The position numbers and the translations under genes are program-made. The notes beneath the pieces are model-generated. The model was not told the origin of the DNA. It saw only the letters and a list, made by a program, of their open reading frames with translations, and ran no database searches. Positions 1-8,597 of a DNA stretch of 64,000 nt are shown piece by piece (position 1 is the stretch's first letter; every line of letters starts with the position of its first letter). The stretch comes from Deltaproteobacteria bacterium (GTDB taxonomy: Bacteria > Desulfobacterota > Desulfarculia > JACQYL01): NCBI GenBank assembly GCA_016208165.1, contig JACQYL010000123.1, positions 62,001-126,000 on the forward strand, read 5' to 3'.

Positions 1-1
1 C

Positions 2-874
2 CATTGGAACGACGAGCATCAGTCGACGCTTGGCTGGGACGGCGAATGGGGTGGGTACAGCTTCAGCACCATCGGCGATGACCTGGATTCGCGAAATATG
101 GCTGCTTACGCCAACGACGTGGTGTCTTTTGGTTCCATGACCGTTAACGCCGGATTGCGGTATGACGATAACTCGGAATTCGGGTCCCAGTTGAATCCGT
201 CGGGCGGGGTTGTATACCGTATTGCTTTTTGGCGCACGAGGTTACGCACGCAAGTAGCCAGGGGTTTCAGCGCACCTCCTCTGATCTGGCTAAACGATCC
301 CATGCGGGGAAATCCGGATTTGAAGCCTGAAACGGGTGTGGACATCGAAGCGGGATTCGATACCTTCCCAGTGAATGGGTTGCAGGTAAAAGTGAACGGC
401 TTTTTGGCCGAAGTGGATGACCTGATGGTGTTCAACTTCGAGCGGGATCGCTACGAGAACCTTTCCAAAGCACGCCGAAGCGGCTTTGAAACGCGGGTGG
501 GCGCGGATTTATTCTGGAATCTGGGATTGGACGCAGGAGTTACGTTTGTGGACGTGGTGGACAAGGAAACGGATAAGGTCGTCCAGAACATCCCCAGGCG
601 ATTCTGGGATATTCAGCTCCGGCATACCTGGAAGACCGTGTCTCAATCCTTGACCGGTCGCCGCGTATACTATAATTCGTCGATACCTGAAACCAAAGAC
701 CGTCGGTTCATCGTGGATTATCAGATCCGTATAAAGTTTCTCAACCTGGGCCCCTCACAGGAACTTCACGTGTTCGGCTACGTGTTGAACGTGTTTAACA
801 CCACGCAATTTCAGAATCCGAATTTTCCTCAACCGGATCGCTCTGTTCAGGTCGGTCTGTCCTGGCGTTTCTGA
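2..874 (+). CDS. TonB-dependent receptor, C-terminal part (5' end outside window)
   Basis: The frame is open from base 2, so this is the end of a longer gene whose signal peptide, plug and TonB box lie outside the window. The visible 290 residues look like the last strands of a 22-stranded outer-membrane barrel: alternating aromatic/polar strands, the family hallmark NPDLKPE about 100 residues in, and a terminal strand ending in aromatic Phe (SWRF), the usual BAM signal. Such receptors import ferric siderophores, cobalamin or other large ligands using TonB energy; the substrate cannot be read from this fragment. The next gene starts 62 bases downstream on the same strand and may be cotranscribed. 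Family assignment is firm, ligand unknown. Confidence 0.9.
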   Translation, partial: HWNDEHQSTLGWDGEWGGYSFSTIGDDLDSRNMAAYANDVVSFGSMTVNAGLRYDDNSEFGSQLNPSGGVVYRIAFWRTRLRTQVARGFSAPPLIWLNDPMRGNPDLKPETGVDIEAGFDTFPVNGLQVKVNGFLAEVDDLMVFNFERDRYENLSKARRSGFETRVGADLFWNLGLDAGVTFVDVVDKETDKVVQNIPRRFWDIQLRHTWKTVSQSLTGRRVYYNSSIPETKDRRFIVDYQIRIKFLNLGPSQELHVFGYVLNVFNTTQFQNPNFPQPDRSVQVGLSWRF

Positions 875-936
875 AACTCGATTCCAGTGCTTGAATCGAG
901 CAAAGCCGTCCATAAAGATCTTCGAGCCGCCTGCTG

Positions 937-3684
937 ATGAAAACGGTTCCGCATCAACGGTTTGCATGGGTTATTGTTGCTCTATGGTGCGTCCTTGCAC
1001 CGGGAGGGCCTCCTCTTTGCTCTGAATCGGTTTCACCACCCTTGAATGATTTAAGTTCCGGGTTCGAGCGCAATGTGGAACTGCTGAAGCACGGTGGCGA
1101 ACCGCAACGGATTGAGGCTGCATCGTGGATAGCGGATCAGGGACCGGGAATCCTGTCCATTGTTCGCAACCGGCTCGCACTGGAACGGAATCCCCTGTGT
1201 CTTAAAGTCCTCATGGGATGGGTCGCCCTGCGCCAGCAAAGCGAAGCGTGCCCGGAAATCCTCTCTTTGTTGGAATCCAGCGAACCCGAAGTCGCGGTGA
1301 CGGCCGCGTTGTGCGCCGGTAAACTGGCCTGTCCGGGCGCAACGGATCGCTTTCGGCGTGAGGCGGAACGCCCCGCGCTTCCCCTCGAGGTTCGCTTGGC
1401 CATGGTGCGTTCCCTTGGTTTCCAGGGAAGGGCATGGGCTGAAAGAGACCGGGATGCGGTTGAGGTGGAGGAAACGGAGCGCGCGCTGATCCGGCTGCTT
1501 CGTCTCTCCGTAGCCTCTCTGCAGGTCGAGGCCGCAGGCGCTCTGGTATTCATGAACGCCCGGAACGCGGAACGAGCCCTGGCGGAACTCGAATTCCCCT
1601 CTGACCCCTACGTTTCGTACTTCGCGCAGAGGGCTTGCAGGAAGCTCTATCCGACCGGTCTGAAACAAAACGGCGGGAAGTCCGCCGTGGTGGAAGAGGA
1701 CTTCGGTTTCTCACTGCCACTGGAGGATGTGTTCGACCGAAAGGCGACGGAAACCGTTTTGCCTGAAGCAGCGGATCCGTTTCAGCGAGCATCGACCATC
1801 TGGAACGTCGACCGGTCGGAGCTGATGGGGATGTGGCGCGCTTTCTACGGAACCGTTTTCGAATGTTCGTTGCCTCGGTATTACCTAGTGCTTCCGGACC
1901 GGGATCGACTTCCAATCGTGGAAGACTGGCTGGGGGATCCGTTGGAGGCGCCCGACAAGGCCTTGGAGCTGTGTGGAAAATTCTCGGACTTCTTTTCTCC
2001 AGCGGCTTCGCGAGGTGCTGTCTTCTCGGGCGAGTTCGCGCGCTTCGCTCGGGCGATTACCTTTCCAAGGTCCAAAGGGAGCCGGACGGAGTTCCCATCC
2101 CACTATCCTTCCCGACGGGCGCCGATGCTACCGGATCTGTTGTCCGAAGTTATGGATTCTTCGGAGAAGAACGTCTCTTCGAAATCCGACTCCATAAAAG
2201 AATTAAACCGCCTGCTGCCGGAATCGCTGTCGGCGTGTCTGGGGGATTTGCTGGCTTCCGTCCTCCGGCTTCAGGAGGCCTGGCAATCCACCCTCGATGG
2301 GCTTTCGGAAGCGGATCGAATCCGGCTGAGAAGGGCGTGTCTGGATTGGGCCGGAACGCAAAAGTTGTCCGGTTCATCGTTGAACTGGGTTTCGAAGACC
2401 ATCGCCGACCTCGATCTCGATGGTGTGTGGGAGGCCGAGGATCGGTTGCTGGAAGCGTTGGCTCGAACTTCGGGCGTATTAGGCAGATACAGGGAGTGGA
2501 CTCCGGAAGGCCGCCCGGATTGGGTTTGGAAAGCGAATACACCCTATGGCACGGTGGCCCTCTACGGAAATCGCGATCACCGGATCCGGCATGCCGGTTG
2601 CCTCATCGTGGATTTTGGAGGAAACGATGAGTGGGTTCGCGAGGAGCCGGACGACGGCGATCAGCCCATGGTGCAGGTTTATCTCGATCTTTCCGGGAAC
2701 GATTCATATCGCTCGACGGCGCCGGCCGGCTTTGGCGGAGCCGTCATGGGAACGGGACTGCTGCTGGATCTGGACGGTGATGACCAATACAGGTGCGAAG
2801 GGGTGGGTCTGGGCGCCGCGATCCTCGGAACCGGCTTTCTGCTGGACGCTTCGGGCGACGACTCCTATTCGGGCGGGCGTTTCTGCCAGGGGGCTGCGGC
2901 ATATGGAATTGGGATATTGGCGGATTTGGCCGGTAGGGATAGGTACAAAGCCGTTGCAGGCTCTCATGGGTATGGAGAAACCAGGGGGCTCGGAGGTTTG
3001 TTGGAATTCTCGGGAAATGATGTGTTCTCACTCGATCCGGATGCTTCGGGAGATGCAAAGGACGCTGCTCGGGATGGTTCCCTTGGCCAGGGATGCGGCA
3101 AGGGCTTTCGGTCCGACCCCGGGGAGGCTCTCTCCGGCGGGGTTGGACTGCTCTGCGACCTCGAGGGAGACGATGTATATAGGGCCGGGAGCCTGGCCCA
3201 GGGAACGGGCTATTGGTACGCCGTCGGAGCGCTGGTCGATTCCGGAGGAAACGACTCGTACACGCTCGACAATTACGGGCAGGGGGCAGGGATTCACGCC
3301 GGCATGGGGCTCCTTCTGGATGTGGCGGGATCGGACCGCTATCTCGGCCGTCACCATGCGGCGGGCTGCGGACTGGACCGTGGGGGAGGAATTCTGTTCG
3401 ACGTTGCGGGAAACGACGAATACCTGAACGAATCCGACGTCCAGGGGGCCGGAGTCAAACCCCTCGGATTCGGCGTTTTGGTGGATCATGAAGGAAACGA
3501 CCGATACCGCGCCCGGGTCGGAAGGGGTTATTGCAGGCTGCCCGATTTCTGGCCCAGCCTGTGGGCGACGGGCCTGTTCTATGATCGAAGCGGGACGGAT
3601 TCGTACGAGGGAGGCGTGGACATGGGCGGAAATCGCAGGATCCGGACACAAAACCGATACGGATTCGGGGTGGATGCGGAATGA
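937..3684 (+). CDS. Large exported protein with HEAT-like N-terminus and tandem GxDxY repeats
   Basis: The 915-residue product starts with a probable signal peptide (hydrophobic residues about 10-22). Residues about 35-240 are short amphipathic helices resembling HEAT repeats, followed by a helical region to about 545. From about 553 to 905 there are roughly twelve tandem repeats of 24-35 residues, each with a hydrophobic strand ending in Leu/Val-x-Asp, then Gly-[Asn/Asp/Ser/Arg]-Asp-x-Tyr, then a Gly/Gln-rich turn (QGAG-like). This regularity suggests a beta-solenoid, possibly calcium-binding through the repeated Asp residues; that is inference. I do not recognise a named family and propose no enzymatic role. 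The preceding gene encodes a TonB receptor. No strong ribosome-binding site precedes the ATG, so the start is likely but not certain. Confidence 0.8.
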   Translation: MKTVPHQRFAWVIVALWCVLAPGGPPLCSESVSPPLNDLSSGFERNVELLKHGGEPQRIEAASWIADQGPGILSIVRNRLALERNPLCLKVLMGWVALRQQSEACPEILSLLESSEPEVAVTAALCAGKLACPGATDRFRREAERPALPLEVRLAMVRSLGFQGRAWAERDRDAVEVEETERALIRLLRLSVASLQVEAAGALVFMNARNAERALAELEFPSDPYVSYFAQRACRKLYPTGLKQNGGKSAVVEEDFGFSLPLEDVFDRKATETVLPEAADPFQRASTIWNVDRSELMGMWRAFYGTVFECSLPRYYLVLPDRDRLPIVEDWLGDPLEAPDKALELCGKFSDFFSPAASRGAVFSGEFARFARAITFPRSKGSRTEFPSHYPSRRAPMLPDLLSEVMDSSEKNVSSKSDSIKELNRLLPESLSACLGDLLASVLRLQEAWQSTLDGLSEADRIRLRRACLDWAGTQKLSGSSLNWVSKTIADLDLDGVWEAEDRLLEALARTSGVLGRYREWTPEGRPDWVWKANTPYGTVALYGNRDHRIRHAGCLIVDFGGNDEWVREEPDDGDQPMVQVYLDLSGNDSYRSTAPAGFGGAVMGTGLLLDLDGDDQYRCEGVGLGAAILGTGFLLDASGDDSYSGGRFCQGAAAYGIGILADLAGRDRYKAVAGSHGYGETRGLGGLLEFSGNDVFSLDPDASGDAKDAARDGSLGQGCGKGFRSDPGEALSGGVGLLCDLEGDDVYRAGSLAQGTGYWYAVGALVDSGGNDSYTLDNYGQGAGIHAGMGLLLDVAGSDRYLGRHHAAGCGLDRGGGILFDVAGNDEYLNESDVQGAGVKPLGFGVLVDHEGNDRYRARVGRGYCRLPDFWPSLWATGLFYDRSGTDSYEGGVDMGGNRRIRTQNRYGFGVDAE

Positions 3685-4046
3685 TCTAAGAAGCCGTTCG
3701 AGAAGTTGCACGATCGGGGGCATAAATCCGAATAGGCCCCATCACCCTCGTGGGGGGGGAGCCGCCAGTATGGATTGGCTTTCGCTCCATAACCCAATCC
3801 GTACTCTCAGGGTCTTGAGGGGGTGGCCAAAGCATCATTTTGCAGGTTGGGTTGAGCGCAGCAAAACCCAACAATATAAGTCGGTTACGCCACAAACGCT
3901 GTCGCTGTGCGACGTGGGAAACTTGGCGGCTGATATAACTTGCAAAGCCGCTCGTACGCGAGCGGCCGCCCATGATCCTGCCCTATTTGGCTGGTTATCC
4001 CCGAAAAAAACCGATCGTCTTCGGCTTCGCATGCTGTTTAGGCGGC
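3685..4046. other. Intergenic region between convergent genes, contains an inverted repeat
   Basis: This 362-base stretch lies between two converging genes. I see no credible coding sequence. It carries the 8-bp dyad listed at 3846-3872 but no clear intrinsic terminator. Confidence 0.5.
3846..3872. repeat. Inverted repeat GTTGGGTT / AACCCAAC
   Basis: Perfect 8-bp arms flank an 11-base loop (gagcgcagcaa). Elements of this appearance are often dispersed in bacterial chromosomes between genes. I see only one copy in the window, so calling it a dispersed repeat is inference. It lacks a T-tract and is not an obvious terminator. Confidence 0.4.
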
Positions 4047-5570
4047 TCAGCATTGTCCTCCGTGATCCTTTTTCACACGTTCCCGGTCTATTTCTCCGTC
4101 GGCTTTCTTGGGGAGACGATCCGTGAACACCACGTACCTGGGTTTCTTGTATCTTGCGATTTTGGACGCCACGTACTCGATCAGCTCTTCGGGCTTCAAT
4201 TGCGCCCCCGGTTCGAGGACACACACGGCCTTCACGGCTTCGCCCCAGTCTTTGTCCGGTACGCCGATGACGCACGTTTCCCTCACGGAGTCGTGGGTAA
4301 GGATCGCCTTCTCGACCTCGGATGGATAGACGTTTTCTCCTCCGGTCTTGATCAGCTCTTTCTCGGCTTTTCTCTTGACGTACCAGAGATAGCCGTCTTC
4401 GTCGAAACGTCCGATATCGCCCGTATGGTGCCAATTGTTTCGGAACGTGTGTCGGGTTTGCTCGTCGAGGCCCCAGTATCCCCGGAATACGTTGGCCGAT
4501 CGGACGCAGATTTCCCCCGGCGCGCCCGTGGGCGCCTCCCTGTCGTAATCGTCGAAAAGGGCCACTCGGGCCGTGGGATAAGGGATGCCGGCGCTTCCGG
4601 GTTTTTCATTATAGGGTGCGGTGGTCACGCAAAGGGCCTCGGCCTGAGCAAACAACGACCAGAACGAGGCTCCGGGCGCCCATTTTTGAAACCGAAGAAT
4701 ATTTTCCGCCTGGTCGAGCCCCACCACCATCCGGATACTCGAGATATCTCGCTTTTCTTCGTCGTTGGCGTCCATCAATGACTTGAGAATCGGGGCGAAG
4801 TCGAAGAAAATGGTGCTCTTTTCGGTTTCGATTAACTTCAGAGCGGTCTTTGCATCGAAACGATCCATAATCACGTTTTTGCCCCCGGCGTGCATAACGG
4901 CCATGGCGAGGCCGAAACCCGCTATATGGAACAACGGTATCAGGCAGACGTGGGCGTCTCCCGGTCCTATGCCGTACCTCTGCATAATCATCAGATTCCC
5001 GGCGGTCACTCCTCCCTGGCTGACCAATGCGCCTCTGGGGCGTCCTTCGACCGCAGCCGTATGGATGATCGCGTATCCGGATTCCGTGGATACGTCGAAA
5101 TCACGATCGGCGTCGTTTTCGGAATAGAGGGCCTCGAAGGGTTGGAACCGGTCTGAAGTCCCATGGCCCCCTATGGAATAGAAGCCCTGGATGGTATCGA
5201 TCCCTCCGGCGGCCTCGACCGCAGACGCCTGATACTCCGGGCCGGCGAACAGTACCTTGGGTGCGCCGTCTTCGAGCACGTACTTCACCTCATTCGACTG
5301 AAAGCGCCAATTCACCGGCAAAACAATGGCCCCCAATTTCGACGCCGCGCCGTACAGGATCAGATATTCGTCACTGTTCTGGGCAACAACGGCAATTCGG
5401 TCGCCCTTCCCGACGCCTGCATTCGCCAGCCCGCCGGCGAGCCGGTCGCAATGATGTTTGAACTGAATGTGGGTAAGCCGCCTGTCGTTGAACACCACGG
5501 AGACGTTGTCGGCATGAGTCCGGGCATTCCGGCGGATCATGTCATAAATCGTGAAGTCATGAACTCCCAT
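4047..5570 (-). CDS. Acyl-CoA synthetase / AMP-binding protein with variant core motifs
   Basis: The 507-residue protein has the full length and order of ANL-superfamily adenylating enzymes, which activate a carboxylate as acyl-AMP and transfer it to CoA. The A8 region HHTGDIGRFDEDGYLWYVKR (about 379) and the following GGENVYPSEVE are well conserved. Two catalytic motifs are altered: the P-loop (A3) reads HTAAVEGRPRG instead of TSGTTGxPKG, and the A10 segment reads LPKKADGEIDR, with Glu where the adenylation Lys normally lies. The substrate is unknown; fatty or aromatic acids are plausible in an anaerobe. The ATG at 5570 was chosen because AAGGAGAGGG precedes it; the frame extends upstream without family similarity. 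Confidence 0.85.
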   Translation of the reverse strand: MGVHDFTIYDMIRRNARTHADNVSVVFNDRRLTHIQFKHHCDRLAGGLANAGVGKGDRIAVVAQNSDEYLILYGAASKLGAIVLPVNWRFQSNEVKYVLEDGAPKVLFAGPEYQASAVEAAGGIDTIQGFYSIGGHGTSDRFQPFEALYSENDADRDFDVSTESGYAIIHTAAVEGRPRGALVSQGGVTAGNLMIMQRYGIGPGDAHVCLIPLFHIAGFGLAMAVMHAGGKNVIMDRFDAKTALKLIETEKSTIFFDFAPILKSLMDANDEEKRDISSIRMVVGLDQAENILRFQKWAPGASFWSLFAQAEALCVTTAPYNEKPGSAGIPYPTARVALFDDYDREAPTGAPGEICVRSANVFRGYWGLDEQTRHTFRNNWHHTGDIGRFDEDGYLWYVKRKAEKELIKTGGENVYPSEVEKAILTHDSVRETCVIGVPDKDWGEAVKAVCVLEPGAQLKPEELIEYVASKIARYKKPRYVVFTDRLPKKADGEIDRERVKKDHGGQC

Positions 5571-6046
5571 GGATAAAGCCCTCTCCTTGTGTTTTGATGT
5601 GGCTTTCGGATGGCGCCCACGGCCGGCGACCAAGGCCTCGCTTAAAGCCTGCCCGTGAAACCGTGCCTCTGCTTCTCGCCGTTTCGAGGAGGGATCTGTT
5701 CCAAGCTCCTGACGGGTCTCCAGCGCGCCGTTGGACTTCGTTATTGTCAGTTCATTCTTACTCCATGCGAAAAGACGATTCAAGCGTCGAGTCTTCGATG
5801 AAATGTTGAAATAGGGAATGAACCGGTCCAGAATATAAGAGGATTGGGGAAGAGGGTTTTGGGGCTGCCTTGAGACTGAGGGTTAGGTAAGCGATGCAGG
5901 CGCGGGTTTCAAACCCACCCCTACGCGACCGGGGATTCTTCCTACGCCGGGGAGGTCCTGGGCAAGCGGTGTTAAAATTCAGCATGGTTTCGGTAGGCTT
6001 CGACGCTTCCGCAGTCTGATGTTTCCATCCCGAGGAGGGCGCCTAT
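5571..6046. other. Intergenic region between divergent genes
   Basis: This 476-base region separates the minus-strand acyl-CoA ligase from the plus-strand HAD gene and should hold both promoters, but I find no convincing -35/-10 pair. A short GGGTTT-c-AAACCC hairpin at 5904-5916 lies in a stretch resembling a dispersed intergenic repeat. No gene is supported. Confidence 0.5.
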
Positions 6047-6667
6047 ATGATTCAAGCCGTATTGTTCGATTTCGGCGGAGTACTGGCGGAAGAAGGCTTT
6101 CGCCACGGAATGATGGCGATTGCAGCACAAAACCGGATCGATCCGGATGCCTTTTATGCCAGTGTAGAGCAAGTGATATACCACGGGGGGTACGTGCTTG
6201 GAAGAACCTCGGAAGCGACTTTTTGGGAGACCTTGAGAAAGAAATGGCGCCTGTCGGGTTCCGATGCGGACCTCCGGCGGGAAATTCTCAGCCGGTTCAA
6301 GGTCCGGCCGGGCATGATTGAACTCGCCCGTAAGACCAAGAACTTGGGGATGGTAACAGCCATTCTCAGCGATCAAACGAATTGGCTGGATGAACTGAAT
6401 CTGCGCGACGGCATTTACGAGGCGTTCGACCGCGTGTTCAATTCCTATTACCTCCACCAAAGTAAGCGGATGAAGGAAACGTTTCTTCGAGCATGCGCGG
6501 AACTCGGCGTATCGCCCGGGGCAACGGTCTTTGTCGATGATCATGCCGAAAACTGTGAGAATGCACTTTCGGCCGGCTTGATCCCTGTCGCATTCGTCTC
6601 CGAATCCCAGATTCGTGAACAGCTCGGACGGCTCTTTCGCGATAACGGTTTGAGCGGGATCGACTGA
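6047..6667 (+). CDS. HAD-superfamily hydrolase (subfamily IA phosphatase)
   Basis: The 206-residue protein has the HAD core: motif I FDFGG at residues 7-11 (nucleophile Asp8; the second Asp of DxD is Gly, as in the DFGGVL group of subfamily IA), motif II Ser in LSDQTN near 108, a Lys in the SKRMK stretch near 141, and motif III VDDHAEN near 162. The segment between motifs I and II is helical, fitting a C1 cap. Such enzymes dephosphorylate small phosphometabolites or haloacids; the substrate is not predictable. GAGGAGGG lies seven bases before the ATG. The gene converges with the epimerase gene 46 bases downstream. Confidence 0.85.
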   Translation: MIQAVLFDFGGVLAEEGFRHGMMAIAAQNRIDPDAFYASVEQVIYHGGYVLGRTSEATFWETLRKKWRLSGSDADLRREILSRFKVRPGMIELARKTKNLGMVTAILSDQTNWLDELNLRDGIYEAFDRVFNSYYLHQSKRMKETFLRACAELGVSPGATVFVDDHAENCENALSAGLIPVAFVSESQIREQLGRLFRDNGLSGID

Positions 6668-6713
6668 ACTCCCGGCCCCTCATGCCAACCGTCTTCCGCG
6701 GGCCGAAAGCCGA

Positions 6714-7742
6714 TCATGATATATGGTAATACGCTCGGTACCACTCGATGAACCGGGCGACGCCTTCCTCGATACTCGTGCTGGGTCGGAACCCCACGGC
6801 GCTTTCCAGGAGAGCGATGTCCGCGTACGTGGCGGGCACGTCGCCGAGCTGCAGGGGCAAATAGTTTTTTTTGGCCCGTTTGTTTAACGCTTTCTCGATG
6901 GCTTCAATAAACTGTTCCAGCTCTACCGGTTGATTGTTTCCTATGTTGTAGATTCTGTACGGAGCGCTGCTGGTGGCGGGATCCGGCGTGGAACCGCTCC
7001 AGTTGGGGTCCGCTGCCGGCGTTTGGTGCAGCACCCGTGTCACGCCCTCCACGATATCGTCTATGTAAGTAAAATCTCTTTTCATCTTCCCATAGTTGAA
7101 CACGTCGATGGGACGGTCTTCAAGAATGGCCTTTGTGAACAGGAACAAAGCCATGTCAGGACGTCCCCAGGGGCCATAGACCGTGAAAAAGCGTAGGCCC
7201 GTGACCGGGAGTCCGTAGAGATGACTGTAAGCGTGAGCCATCAATTCGTTGGACTTTTTCGTGGCCGCATATAGAGAAACCGGATGGTCCACGTTGTCAT
7301 GAACCGAAAAGGGAAGCTGTGTGTTGGCTCCATACACGGAACTGGAAGAAGCGAAGACCAGATGTTGGACCCGGGAATGGCGGCAGCCTTCCAGAATATT
7401 CGAAAATCCGACCAAATTGGAATCCACATAGGCGTATGGGTTTTCTATGGAATAACGAACACCGGCCTGTGCCGCAAGGTGGATTACTCTATGGGGACGC
7501 CGCTCGTTAAACAGATCCGACATGGCCTTCCGGTCCCCCACGTCTTGTTGGACAAAATGGAAGTCGGGCTTCGACCGGAGCTGTTTCAGGCGGGCGTTTT
7601 TCAAACCCACGTCATAGTAATCGTTTAGATTGTCAATTCCCAGTACCGAAACGCCTTGCTCCAGGAGCCGTTTTGACAGGTGAAAGCCTATGAATCCGGC
7701 TGCTCCGGTAACCCAGACGAGCTTCGAGTTGTCGTTTTTCAT
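6714..7742 (-). CDS. NAD-dependent epimerase, UDP-glucuronate 4-epimerase-like
   Basis: The 342-residue protein is an extended short-chain dehydrogenase: NAD-binding GAAGFIG at residues 13-19, SSSVYG near 132, the YAATK catalytic Tyr/Lys near 158, and a length typical of the family. The overall pattern ([43 protein letters not shown]) closely matches bacterial UDP-glucuronate 4-epimerases, which make UDP-galacturonate for capsule or LPS. A related 4-epimerase cannot be excluded. No glycosyltransferases lie nearby, so it stands apart from a polysaccharide locus. It is transcribed like the molybdenum module upstream, but the 42-base gap and unrelated function leave cotranscription open. Confidence 0.9.
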   Translation of the reverse strand: MKNDNSKLVWVTGAAGFIGFHLSKRLLEQGVSVLGIDNLNDYYDVGLKNARLKQLRSKPDFHFVQQDVGDRKAMSDLFNERRPHRVIHLAAQAGVRYSIENPYAYVDSNLVGFSNILEGCRHSRVQHLVFASSSSVYGANTQLPFSVHDNVDHPVSLYAATKKSNELMAHAYSHLYGLPVTGLRFFTVYGPWGRPDMALFLFTKAILEDRPIDVFNYGKMKRDFTYIDDIVEGVTRVLHQTPAADPNWSGSTPDPATSSAPYRIYNIGNNQPVELEQFIEAIEKALNKRAKKNYLPLQLGDVPATYADIALLESAVGFRPSTSIEEGVARFIEWYRAYYHIS

Positions 7743-7784
7743 GAATAATAGCCTCTGCGGGTGCGAGATGGAATTGGTGAAAGG

Positions 7785-8597
7785 TCACTGGTTGAATCGA
7801 TTCAAGATGGCCTCTGTCACGGATCCGGATATATTCCTCGCCTTATCGGAAATCGTGCTAAGGTAGCCGATATCGCCTCTCGGATCAACGTCCCCAACCT
7901 TCATCCCTTTGCTTACGCGGATTCCCGGGCGGATGAGGCCTCGAAGAACGCCGCTCACAGCCGATGTGACGGGTTTTCCCGCGACCTCGGCCACTTCCTG
8001 ACCCTGCTCTACACGATCCCCGAGCCGGACGTTCGACATAAATATTCCTTCCGCCGGCGACCGCAACACCCGCTCTTTGTCGTACCCGGCGATACTTCCG
8101 GGAACTCCCGTGTCCGGATCGGCGGTTCCCTCGAATATCAGTCGTCCCAGGTTGTGACCTCTGTTGGTCTCAACTACGACGTGTACATCATTGCCCGCTG
8201 TAAATCCGGGTCCCAGTGCGATGACCATTGAGGCGTCGTCCATTGTCAGGCCAAAATTATGCTTACGCAGGGTGGCGTCGATGATCACATCCGGTCTGAA
8301 AGGGGGCGGATCGTAAGGGCCTTGCACGAGAATCGGCAGGCGGCCACTGTCCCGGATCTTTTGCGCATCTTCGATACGGTCAATGCGCACCGCGGTCACG
8401 CCCTCCACTGTCTGAGAACCTTCATACACGGCCTCGCAGAAACTAACGGCTCTCCGGACAGCCAGGGGCTCCTCGATTTCCGTCAGCAGAAGTTTGAAAT
8501 GGCATCTGAATAACCGGTGCGCCGTTGCCGAAGCCATTTCACCGGCTCCGAGAACCAGGATAACGAGGTCTTTCAGAGGTTTTTTCCGGGCATTCAC
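7785..8597 (-). CDS. yqeB: YqeB-type molybdenum hydroxylase accessory protein
   Basis: The 270-residue protein matches the EF2563/YqeB family linked to selenium-dependent molybdenum hydroxylases. It has an N-terminal Rossmann segment (LGAGEMAS, about 16-23), a central VVIDATLRK/ALGPGF region, and a C-terminal beta-rich part (GKPVTSAVSGVLRGLIRPG) resembling a biotinyl/lipoyl-like fold. The family is thought to act in late maturation or cofactor sulfuration; its exact reaction is not established. I chose the GTG at 8597 because it overlaps the stop of the preceding CoxE-like gene (GTGA) and has GAAGGA upstream; a start at 8666 would overlap that gene by 73 bases. It is the last gene of the module. 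Confidence 0.8.
   Translation of the reverse strand: MNARKKPLKDLVILVLGAGEMASATAHRLFRCHFKLLLTEIEEPLAVRRAVSFCEAVYEGSQTVEGVTAVRIDRIEDAQKIRDSGRLPILVQGPYDPPPFRPDVIIDATLRKHNFGLTMDDASMVIALGPGFTAGNDVHVVVETNRGHNLGRLIFEGTADPDTGVPGSIAGYDKERVLRSPAEGIFMSNVRLGDRVEQGQEVAEVAGKPVTSAVSGVLRGLIRPGIRVSKGMKVGDVDPRGDIGYLSTISDKARNISGSVTEAILNRFNQ

Noticed and set aside
3488-4126. Plus-strand 212-residue frame across the end of the repeat protein
   Set aside because: Shadow of two real genes in other frames; composition not protein-like.
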